Counted from the first letter of the stretch, positions 18,285 to 26,890 are shown. The stretch: 39,910 bases of DNA from DASXMX01 sp036794395 (GCA_036794395.1 DAIRGS010000026.1:1-39910), one strand, 5' to 3'. Notes: generated by a model from the sequence alone, not told the origin. Program-made: numbers and translations.

Positions 18285-19007
18285 GTGAGTGACCTTTCTA
18301 CCGCGCGAGAAATGATCAACGCCGCAAAGCAGTTGGTCATATTGACCGGCGCTGGCGTTAGCGCCGACAGCGGCGTTCCGACCTTTCGTGGGGCGTCGAC
18401 CGATGCGCTGTGGGGCAAGTACGATCCCCGGCAACTGGCCAGCCCTCAGGGATTCGCCCGCGATCCGAAGCTCGTCTACGACTGGTATTCCTGGCGACGT
18501 TCGCAGCTTGCAAAAATTGCACCCAATGCCGGACACGAAGCCATCGCACAGTTGCAGCGTGCCGGGGCCGTTGTGGTTACTCAGAATGTAGATGGGCTGC
18601 ACGAGCGATGTGCGCCAGCGGGTGCCATTATCCACCGGCTACACGGGTCTTTGGCCGAAGATCGCTGCTCTAACTGCAACCGGCGCGAAGCCGTCGATTT
18701 TGGGAATCCTCCCCCGTTGCGCTCATGCATTGAGTGCGGGTCGCTGCTCCGACCGGCGGTGGTGTGGTTTGATGAAAATCTTGACCCAGCCGTCTGGTCC
18801 GCATCAAAGCGGGCGGTGCTCGATGCGGACGTAGTGGTGGTGGTCGGTACCAGCGGCGAGGTTTATCCGGCGGCGGGGCTTGTGGAGTTGGCGGCATCAA
18901 GTGGAGCGCAGGTGGTGGTCGTCAATCTCGACCCGGGCCCTCTCGACAAATGGGCGACGATCGCACTCAGCGGCCGCGCCGCCGAGTTGTTGCCTCAACT
19001 TATCTAA
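18285..19007 (+). CDS. cobB: NAD-dependent protein deacylase, class III sirtuin (CobB/SIRT5-like, 240 aa)
   Basis: All sirtuin motifs are present: GAGVSADSGVPTFR (22-35), TQNVDGLH (99-106), catalytic H120 in LHGS, a zinc site C128, C131, C148, C151, and GTSGEVYPAAG (188-198). Tyr68 and Arg71 (DWYSWRRS) form the YxxR pair that in SIRT5 and CobB binds acidic acyl groups, so desuccinylation or demalonylation is likely besides deacetylation. The GTG start lies 4 nt after the OGT array, so it is the last gene of that operon. Its TAA stop is the first three bases of the 267-bp repeat element. Confidence 0.93.
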   Translation: MSDLSTAREMINAAKQLVILTGAGVSADSGVPTFRGASTDALWGKYDPRQLASPQGFARDPKLVYDWYSWRRSQLAKIAPNAGHEAIAQLQRAGAVVVTQNVDGLHERCAPAGAIIHRLHGSLAEDRCSNCNRREAVDFGNPPPLRSCIECGSLLRPAVVWFDENLDPAVWSASKRAVLDADVVVVVGTSGEVYPAAGLVELAASSGAQVVVVNLDPGPLDKWATIALSGRAAELLPQLI

Positions 19008-19271
19008 ATGAGCGTGCGCATTCAGCGCCATTGCATTTAAGTGGCACGGCCTTCCAGGCCGTGGACGGGGACGCTTCGGGTCCGGCGCCGGGTGAGATGT
19101 GGGAAAACCAACTCGCCGGAACCGGGCATTTTCTGACGGCATATTCAGAAGGTTGTCCAACTGTCGAAAGTCGGTGTTCCCAAATCGTACCTGTCGCTCG
19201 TGGTCATGTCCCTCGATCATGGGCTGGAAGCCCCGTGCCACGAAATGCGCGGAATCGCGCACGGTCATTTA
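19005..19271. repeat. 267-bp MITE-like inverted-repeat element, copy A
   Basis: The ends are imperfect inverted repeats beginning TAAATGA and ending TCATTTA, about 25 bp each. Inside are further inverted pairs: GGCACGGCC...GGCCGTGG, GTGGGAAAACCAACT...GGTGTTCCCA, and CATGGGCTGGAAGCCCCGTG. It aligns end to end with 29322-29588, which has exactly the same length. The terminal TA on both sides could be a target duplication of the IS630/Tc1 type. It encodes no transposase. From 19272 to 19469 I see only presumptive promoter sequence for the next gene. Confidence 0.75.
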
Positions 19272-19469
19272 GGTTCGTCGATGGTCAATACGTTGCCACG
19301 CTTGTCTCGGGAATTTATCGGACCCACAATTAAGGAACCTTTCCCCCACTCTACTTAAAAAGTTACAGATCAAAAGTACCCTTCGCGCGTGGCCGATTCA
19401 AAAGGCAACTGGCCGCATCCGCGCCATGCGTGGGTTCCACCAGCGTTTCTGTAACCAGGAATATCGACC

Positions 19470-20459
19470 TTGCCAGCAATTAGACTGCTAGTCATAGAGG
19501 ACGACTCGGAGCAATTGGATTTGCTTCGGCACACGCTCGAATCCCATTTTGGGCGCGGGATAGTCACCGGCGCCGCAAGCGTGACTGAAGCGCTCACATA
19601 CGATGTCCAGGAATTTGATTTGATCCTGGCCGATCACAACCTTCCCGATGGAAGCGGGATGGATCTGATCGAGCGCGTGAAGGCGCGATGCTCAACGCCC
19701 GTGATCCTTGTCACCGGCGACAACGTTGCCCAGACAGCCGCGGAAGCCATTCGCCGCGGGGCAACAGATTATGTGGTGAAAGTGGGCGATTACCTGTTCA
19801 CCATTCCGCTGGTGATCGAGAAGAACCTCACCATCGCGAAGATCAAGCGTGAAAATGAATCGCTTCGAGGGGAATTGGAACTGACCCTTAAGGAGCTTCG
19901 CAAAAAGAATCAACAGCTCGAAGAATCGCTTTTGCGAGTTGAGGAAGTAGCCGCTACCGATCCACTGACTCGGCTATACAACCGACGCCATTTCGGCCGG
20001 ATGCTCGAGCAGCTCTTTGCTGAAGCGCAACGCTACGATTCAGAGCTGGCCTGCGTCATGATCGATCTGGATGGATACAAGGTTCTCAATGATACATTTG
20101 GCCATCAGATCGGCGATCAACTGTTGATTCTCACTTCGAAGGCGATCAGCTCAAACCTCCGGCGAATGGACGTTGCCGCGCGATATGGCGGGGATGAGTT
20201 CGTACTGCTGCTTCCGCGAGCGGCCACACACGAAGCCGCGGCGGTTGTTTCGCGCGTTCGCGACGATTTCTTCTATTCATCCGCGTCACTGCTTCGCCGC
20301 CATGCTGGCGTGACGATGTCGATCGGCGTCGCAGGTCTGCGCGGCGCTCCTATCGTCAATACCGATCAGTTGATCGCCCGCGCCGACGCTGCCCTCTATC
20401 GTGCGAAGGCCGATGGCCGCAACCGGATCGTCCTTGCCGAAGGCTCAGTTCCGGCCTGA
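19470..20459 (+). CDS. Receiver-GGDEF response regulator, probable diguanylate cyclase (329 aa)
   Basis: Residues 3-120 form a CheY-like receiver with the acidic pocket E10/D11/D12, phospho-acceptor D55 (LILADHNLPDGSG), and K104. A coiled coil (about 125-160) leads to a GGDEF domain with the intact active site YGGDEF (239-244), the DLDGYKVLNDTFGH substrate region, and an inhibitory I-site RxxD (R231, D234). It should make c-di-GMP under control of an unseen histidine kinase, with product inhibition. The start is TTG at 19470, preceded by AGGA at 9 nt. The gene stands alone and converges with the Crp/Fnr gene. Confidence 0.92.
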   Translation: MPAIRLLVIEDDSEQLDLLRHTLESHFGRGIVTGAASVTEALTYDVQEFDLILADHNLPDGSGMDLIERVKARCSTPVILVTGDNVAQTAAEAIRRGATDYVVKVGDYLFTIPLVIEKNLTIAKIKRENESLRGELELTLKELRKKNQQLEESLLRVEEVAATDPLTRLYNRRHFGRMLEQLFAEAQRYDSELACVMIDLDGYKVLNDTFGHQIGDQLLILTSKAISSNLRRMDVAARYGGDEFVLLLPRAATHEAAAVVSRVRDDFFYSSASLLRRHAGVTMSIGVAGLRGAPIVNTDQLIARADAALYRAKADGRNRIVLAEGSVPA

Positions 20460-20503
20460 GTCGTCTTTCGGCCGGCTGGCCACCCCAAGCCGATTTAAGC
20501 GAT

Positions 20504-21253
20504 TCATTTCGAATGTTGAGAAACGTCATGGCCTGCGGTAGCAGGCGCTTTTGGCGATGCCTCCAACGAAGCGCCCTCAAGACGCCTATCCGAAAATTGT
20601 CGTAGCGCCGCGGGATTGAACGTCAGTCGATTCCGGCCGGTGCGAAGCAGGTGCTGTTGGCGAAGCTGTGTCAGCGCCAGGCTAACCGTCTCGCGCGCTG
20701 CGCCCACCGCCTGCGCCAATTGCTGGTGGGTGATATGAAGCAGTACGCCTTCTTCATGCGGCACGGCGGCACTCGTCTGGCTAAACTCGATTAACGTGCG
20801 AACCAGCCGCTGATTGGTGTCTTCAAACATCAGCAGCGCCGCCGCTTCATGAGCACTGCGAAGTCGCGATGCCAGTTGAGTGATCAGATCCGCGGCCATG
20901 GCGGTCTGATCGGCGATCCTCTTGAGCAGCCGATCACCGGCAATCGCCCACACAACCGAAGGTGACACCACTTCAGCGCGGGACCCATAATTTGACTGTC
21001 GCGCCAGAGCGCCGATGCCAAACCATGCGCCAGGACCTAAAATGCCCGCGAGCCTTAACACCCCGTTGGCACCAATCTGGTAGACGCGCACCTGGCCCGA
21101 TTCAAGGTAGTAGGCATCAATGGCGGCGTCTTTTGGCTGGTAGATGACTTGGGCGCCGGGAACTTCCATCCGACGGCTCTGAAACTCTGGATCGGCCAGC
21201 CAGTCCTTAACCTCGGATCCGCCAAGGGCGCGATGGGGCGAGGCCTCTTGCAT
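20504..21253 (-). CDS. Crp/Fnr-family transcriptional regulator (249 aa)
   Basis: An N-terminal cyclic-nucleotide-binding-type beta roll (about 30-125; DAYYLESGQVRVYQ, LGPGAWFGIGALAR), a dimer helix (DLITQLASRLRS) and a C-terminal winged helix-turn-helix (ITHQQLAQAVGAARETVSLALTQL, about 175-200) give the standard architecture. The Cys residues of FNR-type iron-sulfur sensors are absent, and the phosphate-binding cassette is not typical of cAMP binders, so the ligand is unknown. A perfect 14-bp palindrome lies 14 nt before the start. Confidence 0.88.
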   Translation of the reverse strand: MQEASPHRALGGSEVKDWLADPEFQSRRMEVPGAQVIYQPKDAAIDAYYLESGQVRVYQIGANGVLRLAGILGPGAWFGIGALARQSNYGSRAEVVSPSVVWAIAGDRLLKRIADQTAMAADLITQLASRLRSAHEAAALLMFEDTNQRLVRTLIEFSQTSAAVPHEEGVLLHITHQQLAQAVGAARETVSLALTQLRQQHLLRTGRNRLTFNPAALRQFSDRRLEGASLEASPKAPATAGHDVSQHSK

Positions 21254-21266
21254 GGCAAACTCCCAG

Positions 21267-21280
21267 CGGTCTTAAGACCG
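21267..21280. promoter_or_regulatory. Perfect 14-bp palindrome CGGTCTTAAGACCG upstream of the Crp/Fnr gene
   Basis: The palindrome sits in the presumed 5' untranslated region or promoter of the regulator, on the side from which it is transcribed. A dyad at this place could be an autoregulatory operator. It does not match the Crp or Fnr consensus half-sites. Confidence 0.35.
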
Positions 21281-21422
21281 GCGGCCCCTGAAGAACTGAA
21301 TGTTGGAGCCGGGCCGAAAAGACATGTGACTAACGACCGCTTAAAGAATGGTACCCATCCGGATCGCAGAAATGCACATAAATCTTTTATTGTTGCTGAC
21401 CCCCGTTTCAGTCAATCCTCGT

Positions 21423-22379
21423 TCAGTTTTTGACCTGCATCGCCAGGATGCGGGCGATCGCCTCGCAGATATCCGTACGGTGTACACCGTTTAGTGCAAG
21501 AGCCAGTTGAGTTTCCATCAATCCGTAGGGGATCCCGGTATCGTAACGCTGGCCCTGAGTGACGACGCACCAATACTTATCGCACTGTGTACGAAGGTGT
21601 TCCTGAGCGGCCGTAAGCTGAAACTCGCCCTTTTCCCGGAGGTTATTCTTGATCAGGTATTCCAGCGAATCGAAGATGCGCGGCGAAAAAACGTGCATAC
21701 CGAAATGTGAAAGGTAATTCCCCGCCGGCAGGCCAGGCGTGGCCAAACGCTCCCGCGCCACTTCGATCGACGGCTTTTCGACAATCAACTCCGCCCGGTA
21801 GATGCCCTTGGCCGGGTCAATTGGGTTACCCCGGATCGTCCCAAACAGATGAAGGTGTCTTTCGAGGGTGGGATGAACGCCGGTCACAGCCTCCAGCAGG
21901 TAATGCTCGAATACGCGGATCAATTGCAGCGCGCATCGATCTTTAATGTCGCTGATGTAGACGTGATCGCCCAATAGCAGCAGGAAGGGGTCACTCCCCA
22001 CAAAATCCCTGGCCTGATAGACCGCATGCCCAAAGCCATCCTGAGTCTTCTGCTCGGCAAAGTGAAGCCGCTCCCCGAAAGCCTGGAGCTTTTCGCTTTC
22101 AAGGATCGCCCAATCTTTGCCGCGAAAGCTCTTGATCATGTCATCATCAAGCCGCTTGAAATAATCCCGATAGAGATTCTCCTCCCCTGGAGCCGTGATA
22201 ATGCAGATTTCTTCAATCCCTGAGTCAATCGCCTCTTCGCCAATAATCTGAATCACCGGCTTGGTCAGCCCATCGCGATCCACCAGCGGGAACATTTCCT
22301 TCTGCACCGCCGCCGAGGCAGGATACTGACGCGTTCCCCGTCCCGCGGCGGTGATCACTGCTTTTCTTACTTTCGCCAT
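21423..22379 (-). CDS. galU: UTP-glucose-1-phosphate uridylyltransferase (318 aa)
   Basis: The protein begins with the nucleotidyltransferase signature AVITAAGRGTRQYP followed by QKEMFPLVD. It continues with FLLLLGDHVY (the metal-binding Asp region), IVEKPSIE and NYLSHFGMHVF, in the order typical of GalU/UGPase. It makes UDP-glucose for cell-envelope sugars. It lies 48 nt downstream of pyrE on the same strand and may be cotranscribed. The length is close to that of the bacterial family (about 290-310 aa). Confidence 0.88.
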   Translation of the reverse strand: MAKVRKAVITAAGRGTRQYPASAAVQKEMFPLVDRDGLTKPVIQIIGEEAIDSGIEEICIITAPGEENLYRDYFKRLDDDMIKSFRGKDWAILESEKLQAFGERLHFAEQKTQDGFGHAVYQARDFVGSDPFLLLLGDHVYISDIKDRCALQLIRVFEHYLLEAVTGVHPTLERHLHLFGTIRGNPIDPAKGIYRAELIVEKPSIEVARERLATPGLPAGNYLSHFGMHVFSPRIFDSLEYLIKNNLREKGEFQLTAAQEHLRTQCDKYWCVVTQGQRYDTGIPYGLMETQLALALNGVHRTDICEAIARILAMQVKN

Positions 22380-22427
22380 TTTCCATCCCTGGTACGCGAT
22401 GCGTCAGTCATGAATTACCGCGGCTGC

Positions 22428-22958
22428 TTAGGCCACCCCCAGGTCCTTCGTCGTAAACAGACTCTCAAACGTGTAACCGTTTGACTCAATGTTGTCGCGT
22501 GCTCCCTCCAGGCGATCGATTACGGCAACGATTCCGACAATCTTCGCGCCGGCTGCCTCAAGTGTTTTGGCTGCCTCAATGACCTGCCCCCCGGTCGTGA
22601 GCACATCTTCGACAATCAACACCCGATCACCGGCCTTGAGCGTGCCTTCCACCAGTTTGCTCGTGCCATAATCTTTTTTCTGATTACGGATGATGACAAA
22701 TGGTTTGCCCGTCGCCATCGCCGTTGCACCTGCCAACGCCACGGCGCCCAGTTCAGCACCGGCAATCCGATCGACTTCATTGCTTACATGCCGGGCAAAC
22801 ATCTCCCCCAGCGCCTTAAGAATGTCCGGCTGCGTTTCAAAAAGGTATTTATCGAGGTAATACTTGCTCTTGCGACCGCTACGAAGGGTAAACTCTCCGC
22901 GCAGCAGCGACACATCAGCAATCCGTTTTGCCAGCTCATCTCGGGTCATGCCCAGCAA
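22428..22958 (-). CDS. pyrE: Orotate phosphoribosyltransferase (176 aa)
   Basis: It carries the PRPP-binding motif VLIVEDVLTTGGQ (113-125), the N-terminal FTLRSGRKSKYYLDKYLF orotate/PRPP loop, and the IIRNQKKDYGTSKLVEG flexible loop with the catalytic lysines. It forms OMP in pyrimidine synthesis. A second ATG three codons inside (22949) is an alternative start. With galU it may form a two-gene nucleotide/UDP-sugar operon. Confidence 0.93.
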   Translation of the reverse strand: MLGMTRDELAKRIADVSLLRGEFTLRSGRKSKYYLDKYLFETQPDILKALGEMFARHVSNEVDRIAGAELGAVALAGATAMATGKPFVIIRNQKKDYGTSKLVEGTLKAGDRVLIVEDVLTTGGQVIEAAKTLEAAGAKIVGIVAVIDRLEGARDNIESNGYTFESLFTTKDLGVA

Positions 22959-23027
22959 ATATGTGGATTGATGTCCGATGCGTCAAATGACGAAGAAGCC
23001 AACGGACGATGGAACCGAGGGATTCTC

Positions 23028-23978
23028 TCAGTGGCTGTGCCCGGCGTGTACACCTTCGGAGCGCTGGATCTGGCAGTACATGTGATTCGGCTCGCACCCC
23101 TCAACCTCAACTTGAACCGTCGTATGGTTGATATTGAAGCCTTTATGAAGTTCCGCGACGACACCGCGTAGGACTTGCTGGCCACTGGAGATGGTCTGCT
23201 CGGCAACCGTCACGTGACAACTGCATGCAACCACCCCCGGCCCGACCGTCCAGACATGCAGGTCATGAACATCAAGAACACCGTCCACTTTCGCAATAGT
23301 TTGTTCTACCGCGCACATGTCCATACCGGCTGGCGTTGCTTCGAGCAGAACATTGACGCTTTCGTGGAGAATGCCCCACGAACTCCACAAAATCAGTGCC
23401 GCGATGATGAACGATACGATCGGGTCCGCGATCGTATTGCCTGTCGCCAGCACAATAATCCCGGCGACGATGACCGCGGCTGCGGAGGCTGCGTCGCCAA
23501 GCATATGAAGGTAAGCGCTGCGCACGTTGAGGTCATGCTCGGCGTGGCGCTGGAGCCAGAACGCAATCAGTACATTAATTGCCACCGCCGTGCCGGCGAC
23601 GATGATCATCACGCCCCCGTGCACCGGCTGGGGATGAAGCAATCGTTGCACGGCTTCCCATGCGATGAATACCGAAATGACGACCAGCGAAGCCGCGTTG
23701 ACCAGGGCGGCCAGAATCCCGACGCGATGATATCCGAACGTGCGCGTGGCACTCGAAGGGCGGCTGGCGACGCGCAGCGCGTACCACGAAAACAGAAGCG
23801 CCAGCGCATCAGCAAGATTGTGTCCCGCATCGGAGAGCAAGGCCACGCTATGACCCAACAGTCCGGCGAGGCCTTCACCCACGACAAACGCAACCGTGAG
23901 CAAGACGGCCCAGCCCATTTTACCGCCGGCAATCAGGCCGTGATGGTCGTGGTGATGATGTCCGTGTTCACAACTCAT
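23028..23978 (-). CDS. CDF-family zinc/divalent cation exporter, ZitB/CzcD-like (316 aa)
   Basis: A His-rich N-terminus (HGHHHHDHH) and a His-containing C-terminus (HAGHSH) flank six membrane helices. Helix 2 holds H53xxxD57 (SDAGHNLADA) and helix 5 holds H158xxxD162 (HMLGDAA), the tetrahedral zinc site of the family. A cytosolic ferredoxin-like dimer domain follows (VDGVLDVHDLHVW). His/Asp at both sites points to zinc, with cadmium or cobalt possible. It is transcribed away from mscL. Confidence 0.92.
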   Translation of the reverse strand: MSCEHGHHHHDHHGLIAGGKMGWAVLLTVAFVVGEGLAGLLGHSVALLSDAGHNLADALALLFSWYALRVASRPSSATRTFGYHRVGILAALVNAASLVVISVFIAWEAVQRLLHPQPVHGGVMIIVAGTAVAINVLIAFWLQRHAEHDLNVRSAYLHMLGDAASAAAVIVAGIIVLATGNTIADPIVSFIIAALILWSSWGILHESVNVLLEATPAGMDMCAVEQTIAKVDGVLDVHDLHVWTVGPGVVACSCHVTVAEQTISSGQQVLRGVVAELHKGFNINHTTVQVEVEGCEPNHMYCQIQRSEGVHAGHSH

Positions 23979-24117
23979 TCGAATGCTCCGAGCAAGCCGA
24001 TTGTATAGAAGTCGATGGTGTCCGTCGCGTGGTCGTGGATTCCGGGATCGTCATCTCGCCAGGATGTGATGAGATGTTCGTTGCCGATCGGATTTCAATC
24101 GAACAGGCATGCCTTGC

Positions 24118-24141
24118 GTTGCAAAACGTTGCAAAACGTTG
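24118..24141. repeat. Tandem 10-bp repeat between the CDF and mscL genes
   Basis: GTTGCAAAAC occurs twice in tandem, followed by GTTG (2.4 units). It lies about 100 bp before mscL and 140 bp before the divergent exporter gene. The overlapping TTGCAA and AACGTT dyads could bind a regulator. Nothing else is evident in 23979-24238. Confidence 0.5.
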
Positions 24142-24238
24142 TGCCTCGATGTTGGATTTGTCGGGATTCTGCTAAATGAAGAAGGCTTGGACACTGCCGG
24201 TCATGGAAGTGCGAGCCCGCAATGCTTAAGGAAACATC

Positions 24239-24886
24239 ATGAAGGCCGGGAAACACATCGGTTCCCTATGGCAGGAATTCAAGGCGTTCGCGTTCAAGGG
24301 GAACATGATCGATTTGGCAGTCGCGGTGGTGATCGGGGCGGCGTTTTCCGGAGTGATCAACTCGCTGGTTAAAGACATCATCATGCCGTCGCTCATTTAC
24401 GTGACGACGACCGTCAGCACGGTGGCGGAAAAAACTGCCGATGTCGCGAAGAAGACGGCTTCAACGGTTGGCGCGACGACCACTCCGGTCGAAACCCAGC
24501 CGGCTGATACGCAGCCGAGCACCGTGCCGTCAACTCCCCCGGTAGTGGCCGCTGCGCCGCCACCGCCGCCTTCCACTCCCGCCCCGGCGCCGGCTAAGGC
24601 TGATGAAACCAAACCGGTGCAATTGGGATGGTCGATCGGCAATGTCAAGATCGGGAGCTTTATTGCCGAATTATTGAACTTCGTGATCGTGGCCTTCGCG
24701 GTGTTTATTGTCATTGTCAAATTGCTTGGCTCGGTCATGAAGCGCGTCGGCGGCACCCCTGCTCCGTCGGAGCCGACGACTAAGGAATGTCCGTTTTGTC
24801 TTTCGGTGATCCCGATCAGGGCGCGAAAATGTGCGCACTGCACTGCCGATCAGCCCGCGTCTCCGACCGCCGGCGCTACCGCTTGA
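24239..24886 (+). CDS. mscL: Large-conductance mechanosensitive channel with extended loop and zinc ribbon (215 aa)
   Basis: The N-terminal helix (LWQEFKAFAFKGNMIDLAVA) and pore-lining TM1 (about 23-50) are classic MscL, as is TM2 (about 139-165, LNFVIVAFAVFIVIVKLLG). The external loop between them runs from about 51 to 138 and is rich in Pro, Thr and Ala (STPAPAPAKADE), whereas the E. coli loop is roughly 30 residues. The C-terminus carries a zinc ribbon, C184, C187, C198, C201 (ECPFCLSVIPIRARKCAHC), a feature known in some bacterial MscL proteins. It is an osmotic-shock release valve of the inner membrane. GGAA lies about 8 nt before the ATG. Confidence 0.9.
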   Translation: MKAGKHIGSLWQEFKAFAFKGNMIDLAVAVVIGAAFSGVINSLVKDIIMPSLIYVTTTVSTVAEKTADVAKKTASTVGATTTPVETQPADTQPSTVPSTPPVVAAAPPPPPSTPAPAPAKADETKPVQLGWSIGNVKIGSFIAELLNFVIVAFAVFIVIVKLLGSVMKRVGGTPAPSEPTTKECPFCLSVIPIRARKCAHCTADQPASPTAGATA

Positions 24887-24930
24887 ATACCGCTTTAAAG
24901 AATTCCCGGATCCCACTCAACTGGAGAACC

Positions 24931-25950
24931 ATGGTCCGCGCTATCCGTGCCGCGACAATTTCCCTTATTGCGATTGCATCGTTGTCATCGGTGCTTCACG
25001 CCGACGAGGTCGTATTCAAGAACGGCGACCACCTTACAGGAAAGCTTGTATATGACGGGCTCAAGCTGACGATCGACGCACCTTCGACCGGCAAAATCCT
25101 CGTCGATCTGAAAAACGTGAAAACAATTATCAGCCAGGGGCCAATCGATGTGGTGCTGGCAGATGGCAAGGTCCTTCACCAGAAAGCCATGGCCGGCCCG
25201 GAAGGGCAGATTATTTTGGCGCCGGAGGGCAGTGCTCCCCAGCAAACGATCGCGCTGAAAGATATCAAAAAGATCAATCCGCCACCGGTCAAATGGTCGG
25301 GCAGTTTCCTGGTGGGCGGAATGATCACCCGGGGCAATACCAAGACCGATAATTTCAACACGACGTTGCATCTCGGGCGTCGCACTGATCAGGATCGAAT
25401 CAATATCGACGCGGGCTACCTTTACGGACGTGAACACACAAATGGCGGCGGTAGCCATGAAACGCAGAACAACTGGTTTACCGAGGGAAAATACGACTAC
25501 TTCTTCACGCCAAAGTTTTACGCCTACGGCGACCTGCGAGCCGAAAGAGACGTCATCGCGGGCCTCGATCTGCGACTGACGCCCGGCGTCGGAGCCGGCT
25601 ACCAGTGGTTTGAATCCCCAAAGTTCAAGTTCAATACCGAAGCAGGCGCTTCATACCTCTACCGTTCCTACAGCAATGATGGCACATCGGAAAGCGTTTC
25701 ATTGCGGCTGGCCTATCACCTGAACTGGGCCATCAATGACAAAGTTGCATTTATCCATGATCTGGAATACTTCCCCGGCTTGGACCGCCTCGGCAACTAC
25801 CTGATCACCACCGATGCGGGTCTTAAGGTCAAGCTGACAGAAAGGCTATTCACTGAGTTCAGGATCGAAGAGCGGTACGATTCGCAGCCGGCTCCGGGTA
25901 AAACATACAACGATATCCGGTACATTCTCGGGGTTGGCGTGAATTTCTAA
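24931..25950 (+). CDS. Secreted DUF481/YdiY-like outer-membrane beta-barrel protein (339 aa)
   Basis: The ATG at 24931 follows GGAG and gives a signal peptide (AATISLIAIASLSSVLHA). A region of about 25-115 (EVVFKNGDHLTGKLV, ALKDIKKI) resembles the N-terminal LSm-like segment often found before DUF481. From about 125 to the end, alternating aromatic strands form a predicted barrel (GMITRGNTKTDNFNTTLHLG, ending YILGVGVNF with a terminal Phe), as in YdiY. It is probably an outer-membrane protein, with its role unknown. The frame upstream of 24931 overlaps mscL and is not coding. Confidence 0.8.
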   Translation: MVRAIRAATISLIAIASLSSVLHADEVVFKNGDHLTGKLVYDGLKLTIDAPSTGKILVDLKNVKTIISQGPIDVVLADGKVLHQKAMAGPEGQIILAPEGSAPQQTIALKDIKKINPPPVKWSGSFLVGGMITRGNTKTDNFNTTLHLGRRTDQDRINIDAGYLYGREHTNGGGSHETQNNWFTEGKYDYFFTPKFYAYGDLRAERDVIAGLDLRLTPGVGAGYQWFESPKFKFNTEAGASYLYRSYSNDGTSESVSLRLAYHLNWAINDKVAFIHDLEYFPGLDRLGNYLITTDAGLKVKLTERLFTEFRIEERYDSQPAPGKTYNDIRYILGVGVNF

Positions 25951-25972
25951 CGCGGTTTGCGGAGGACTGTTT

Positions 25973-26869
25973 ATGATCAGGATGCTGACGATTGCGGCGG
26001 TGCTGTTGCTTGGGATCTGCTCCGTGACAACGGCAGCGGACGATGGAAAGCTGCGAATTATCTGTTTCGGCGCCCATCCCGATGATTGCGAGCTTCAGGC
26101 ATCAGGCGTCGGTGCGATGTGGGCGGCCCAGGGGCATCACGTCAAATTTGTGTCGGTGACTAATGGCGACATCGGACATTGGCGCGAAGCGGGCGGGCCG
26201 CTTGCCGTGCGCCGCAAAGGCGAAGTGGAGAAAGCCGCGGCAATTCTCGGAACAACCGTTGAAGTCTTGGACAATCACGATGGCGAACTGATGCCGACGC
26301 TGGAGAATCGCCGGACGCTGATCCGGCTCATTCGGGAGTGGAAGGCAGACGTGGTCCTCAGCCCCCGGCCCAATGATTATCACCCCGATCACCGCAACAC
26401 CGCGCTCCTCGTGGCGGATGCCGCGTACATGGTGACCGTCCCTTTCATCTGTCCGGATGTCGCGCCGCTGAAGCGCAACCCGGTGTTCATGTACTACCAG
26501 GATCGATTTCAAAAGCCCTATCCATTTCATGCGGATATCGTGGTGGCGATTGATTCGGTAATGGATAAGAAGCTCGATGCGCTGGCGATCATCGAATCGC
26601 AATTCCTGGAAGGCGGGGCCAATGGCGATGAGTCGCTGCTTCCCAAGACTCCCGAGCAGCGTGAGAAACGCGTGGCGGAGGTCCGATCGGGGATGGCCTC
26701 GCGCAATCGCGGGACGGCAGATCGATTCCGCAAGGAGTTGGCCAGTTGGTATCCCGCGAAGCAAGCACAGAAAGTAAAATATGCCGAGGCGTTTGAAGTG
26801 TGTGAATACGGCGCTCAGCCTTCGAAAGAGCAATTGAAGAAGCTGTTCCCGTTTTTTCGCACGCCATAA
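25973..26869 (+). CDS. Secreted PIG-L/LmbE-family deacetylase (298 aa)
   Basis: A signal peptide (MLTIAAVLLLGICSVTTA) is followed by the zinc-binding AHPDDCE (H35, D37, D38) and the second motif NDYHPDHRNT (H137, D139, H140), both intact. The family removes acetyl groups from N-acetylglucosamine-type sugars. The signal peptide suggests action on exogenous or envelope sugars, and versions of this kind are frequent in Planctomycetes. GGAGG lies 9 nt before the ATG. It follows the DUF481 gene by 22 nt and may be cotranscribed with it. Confidence 0.88.
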   Translation: MIRMLTIAAVLLLGICSVTTAADDGKLRIICFGAHPDDCELQASGVGAMWAAQGHHVKFVSVTNGDIGHWREAGGPLAVRRKGEVEKAAAILGTTVEVLDNHDGELMPTLENRRTLIRLIREWKADVVLSPRPNDYHPDHRNTALLVADAAYMVTVPFICPDVAPLKRNPVFMYYQDRFQKPYPFHADIVVAIDSVMDKKLDALAIIESQFLEGGANGDESLLPKTPEQREKRVAEVRSGMASRNRGTADRFRKELASWYPAKQAQKVKYAEAFEVCEYGAQPSKEQLKKLFPFFRTP

Positions 26870-26890
26870 TCGATCTTGGAAGAAAACATT

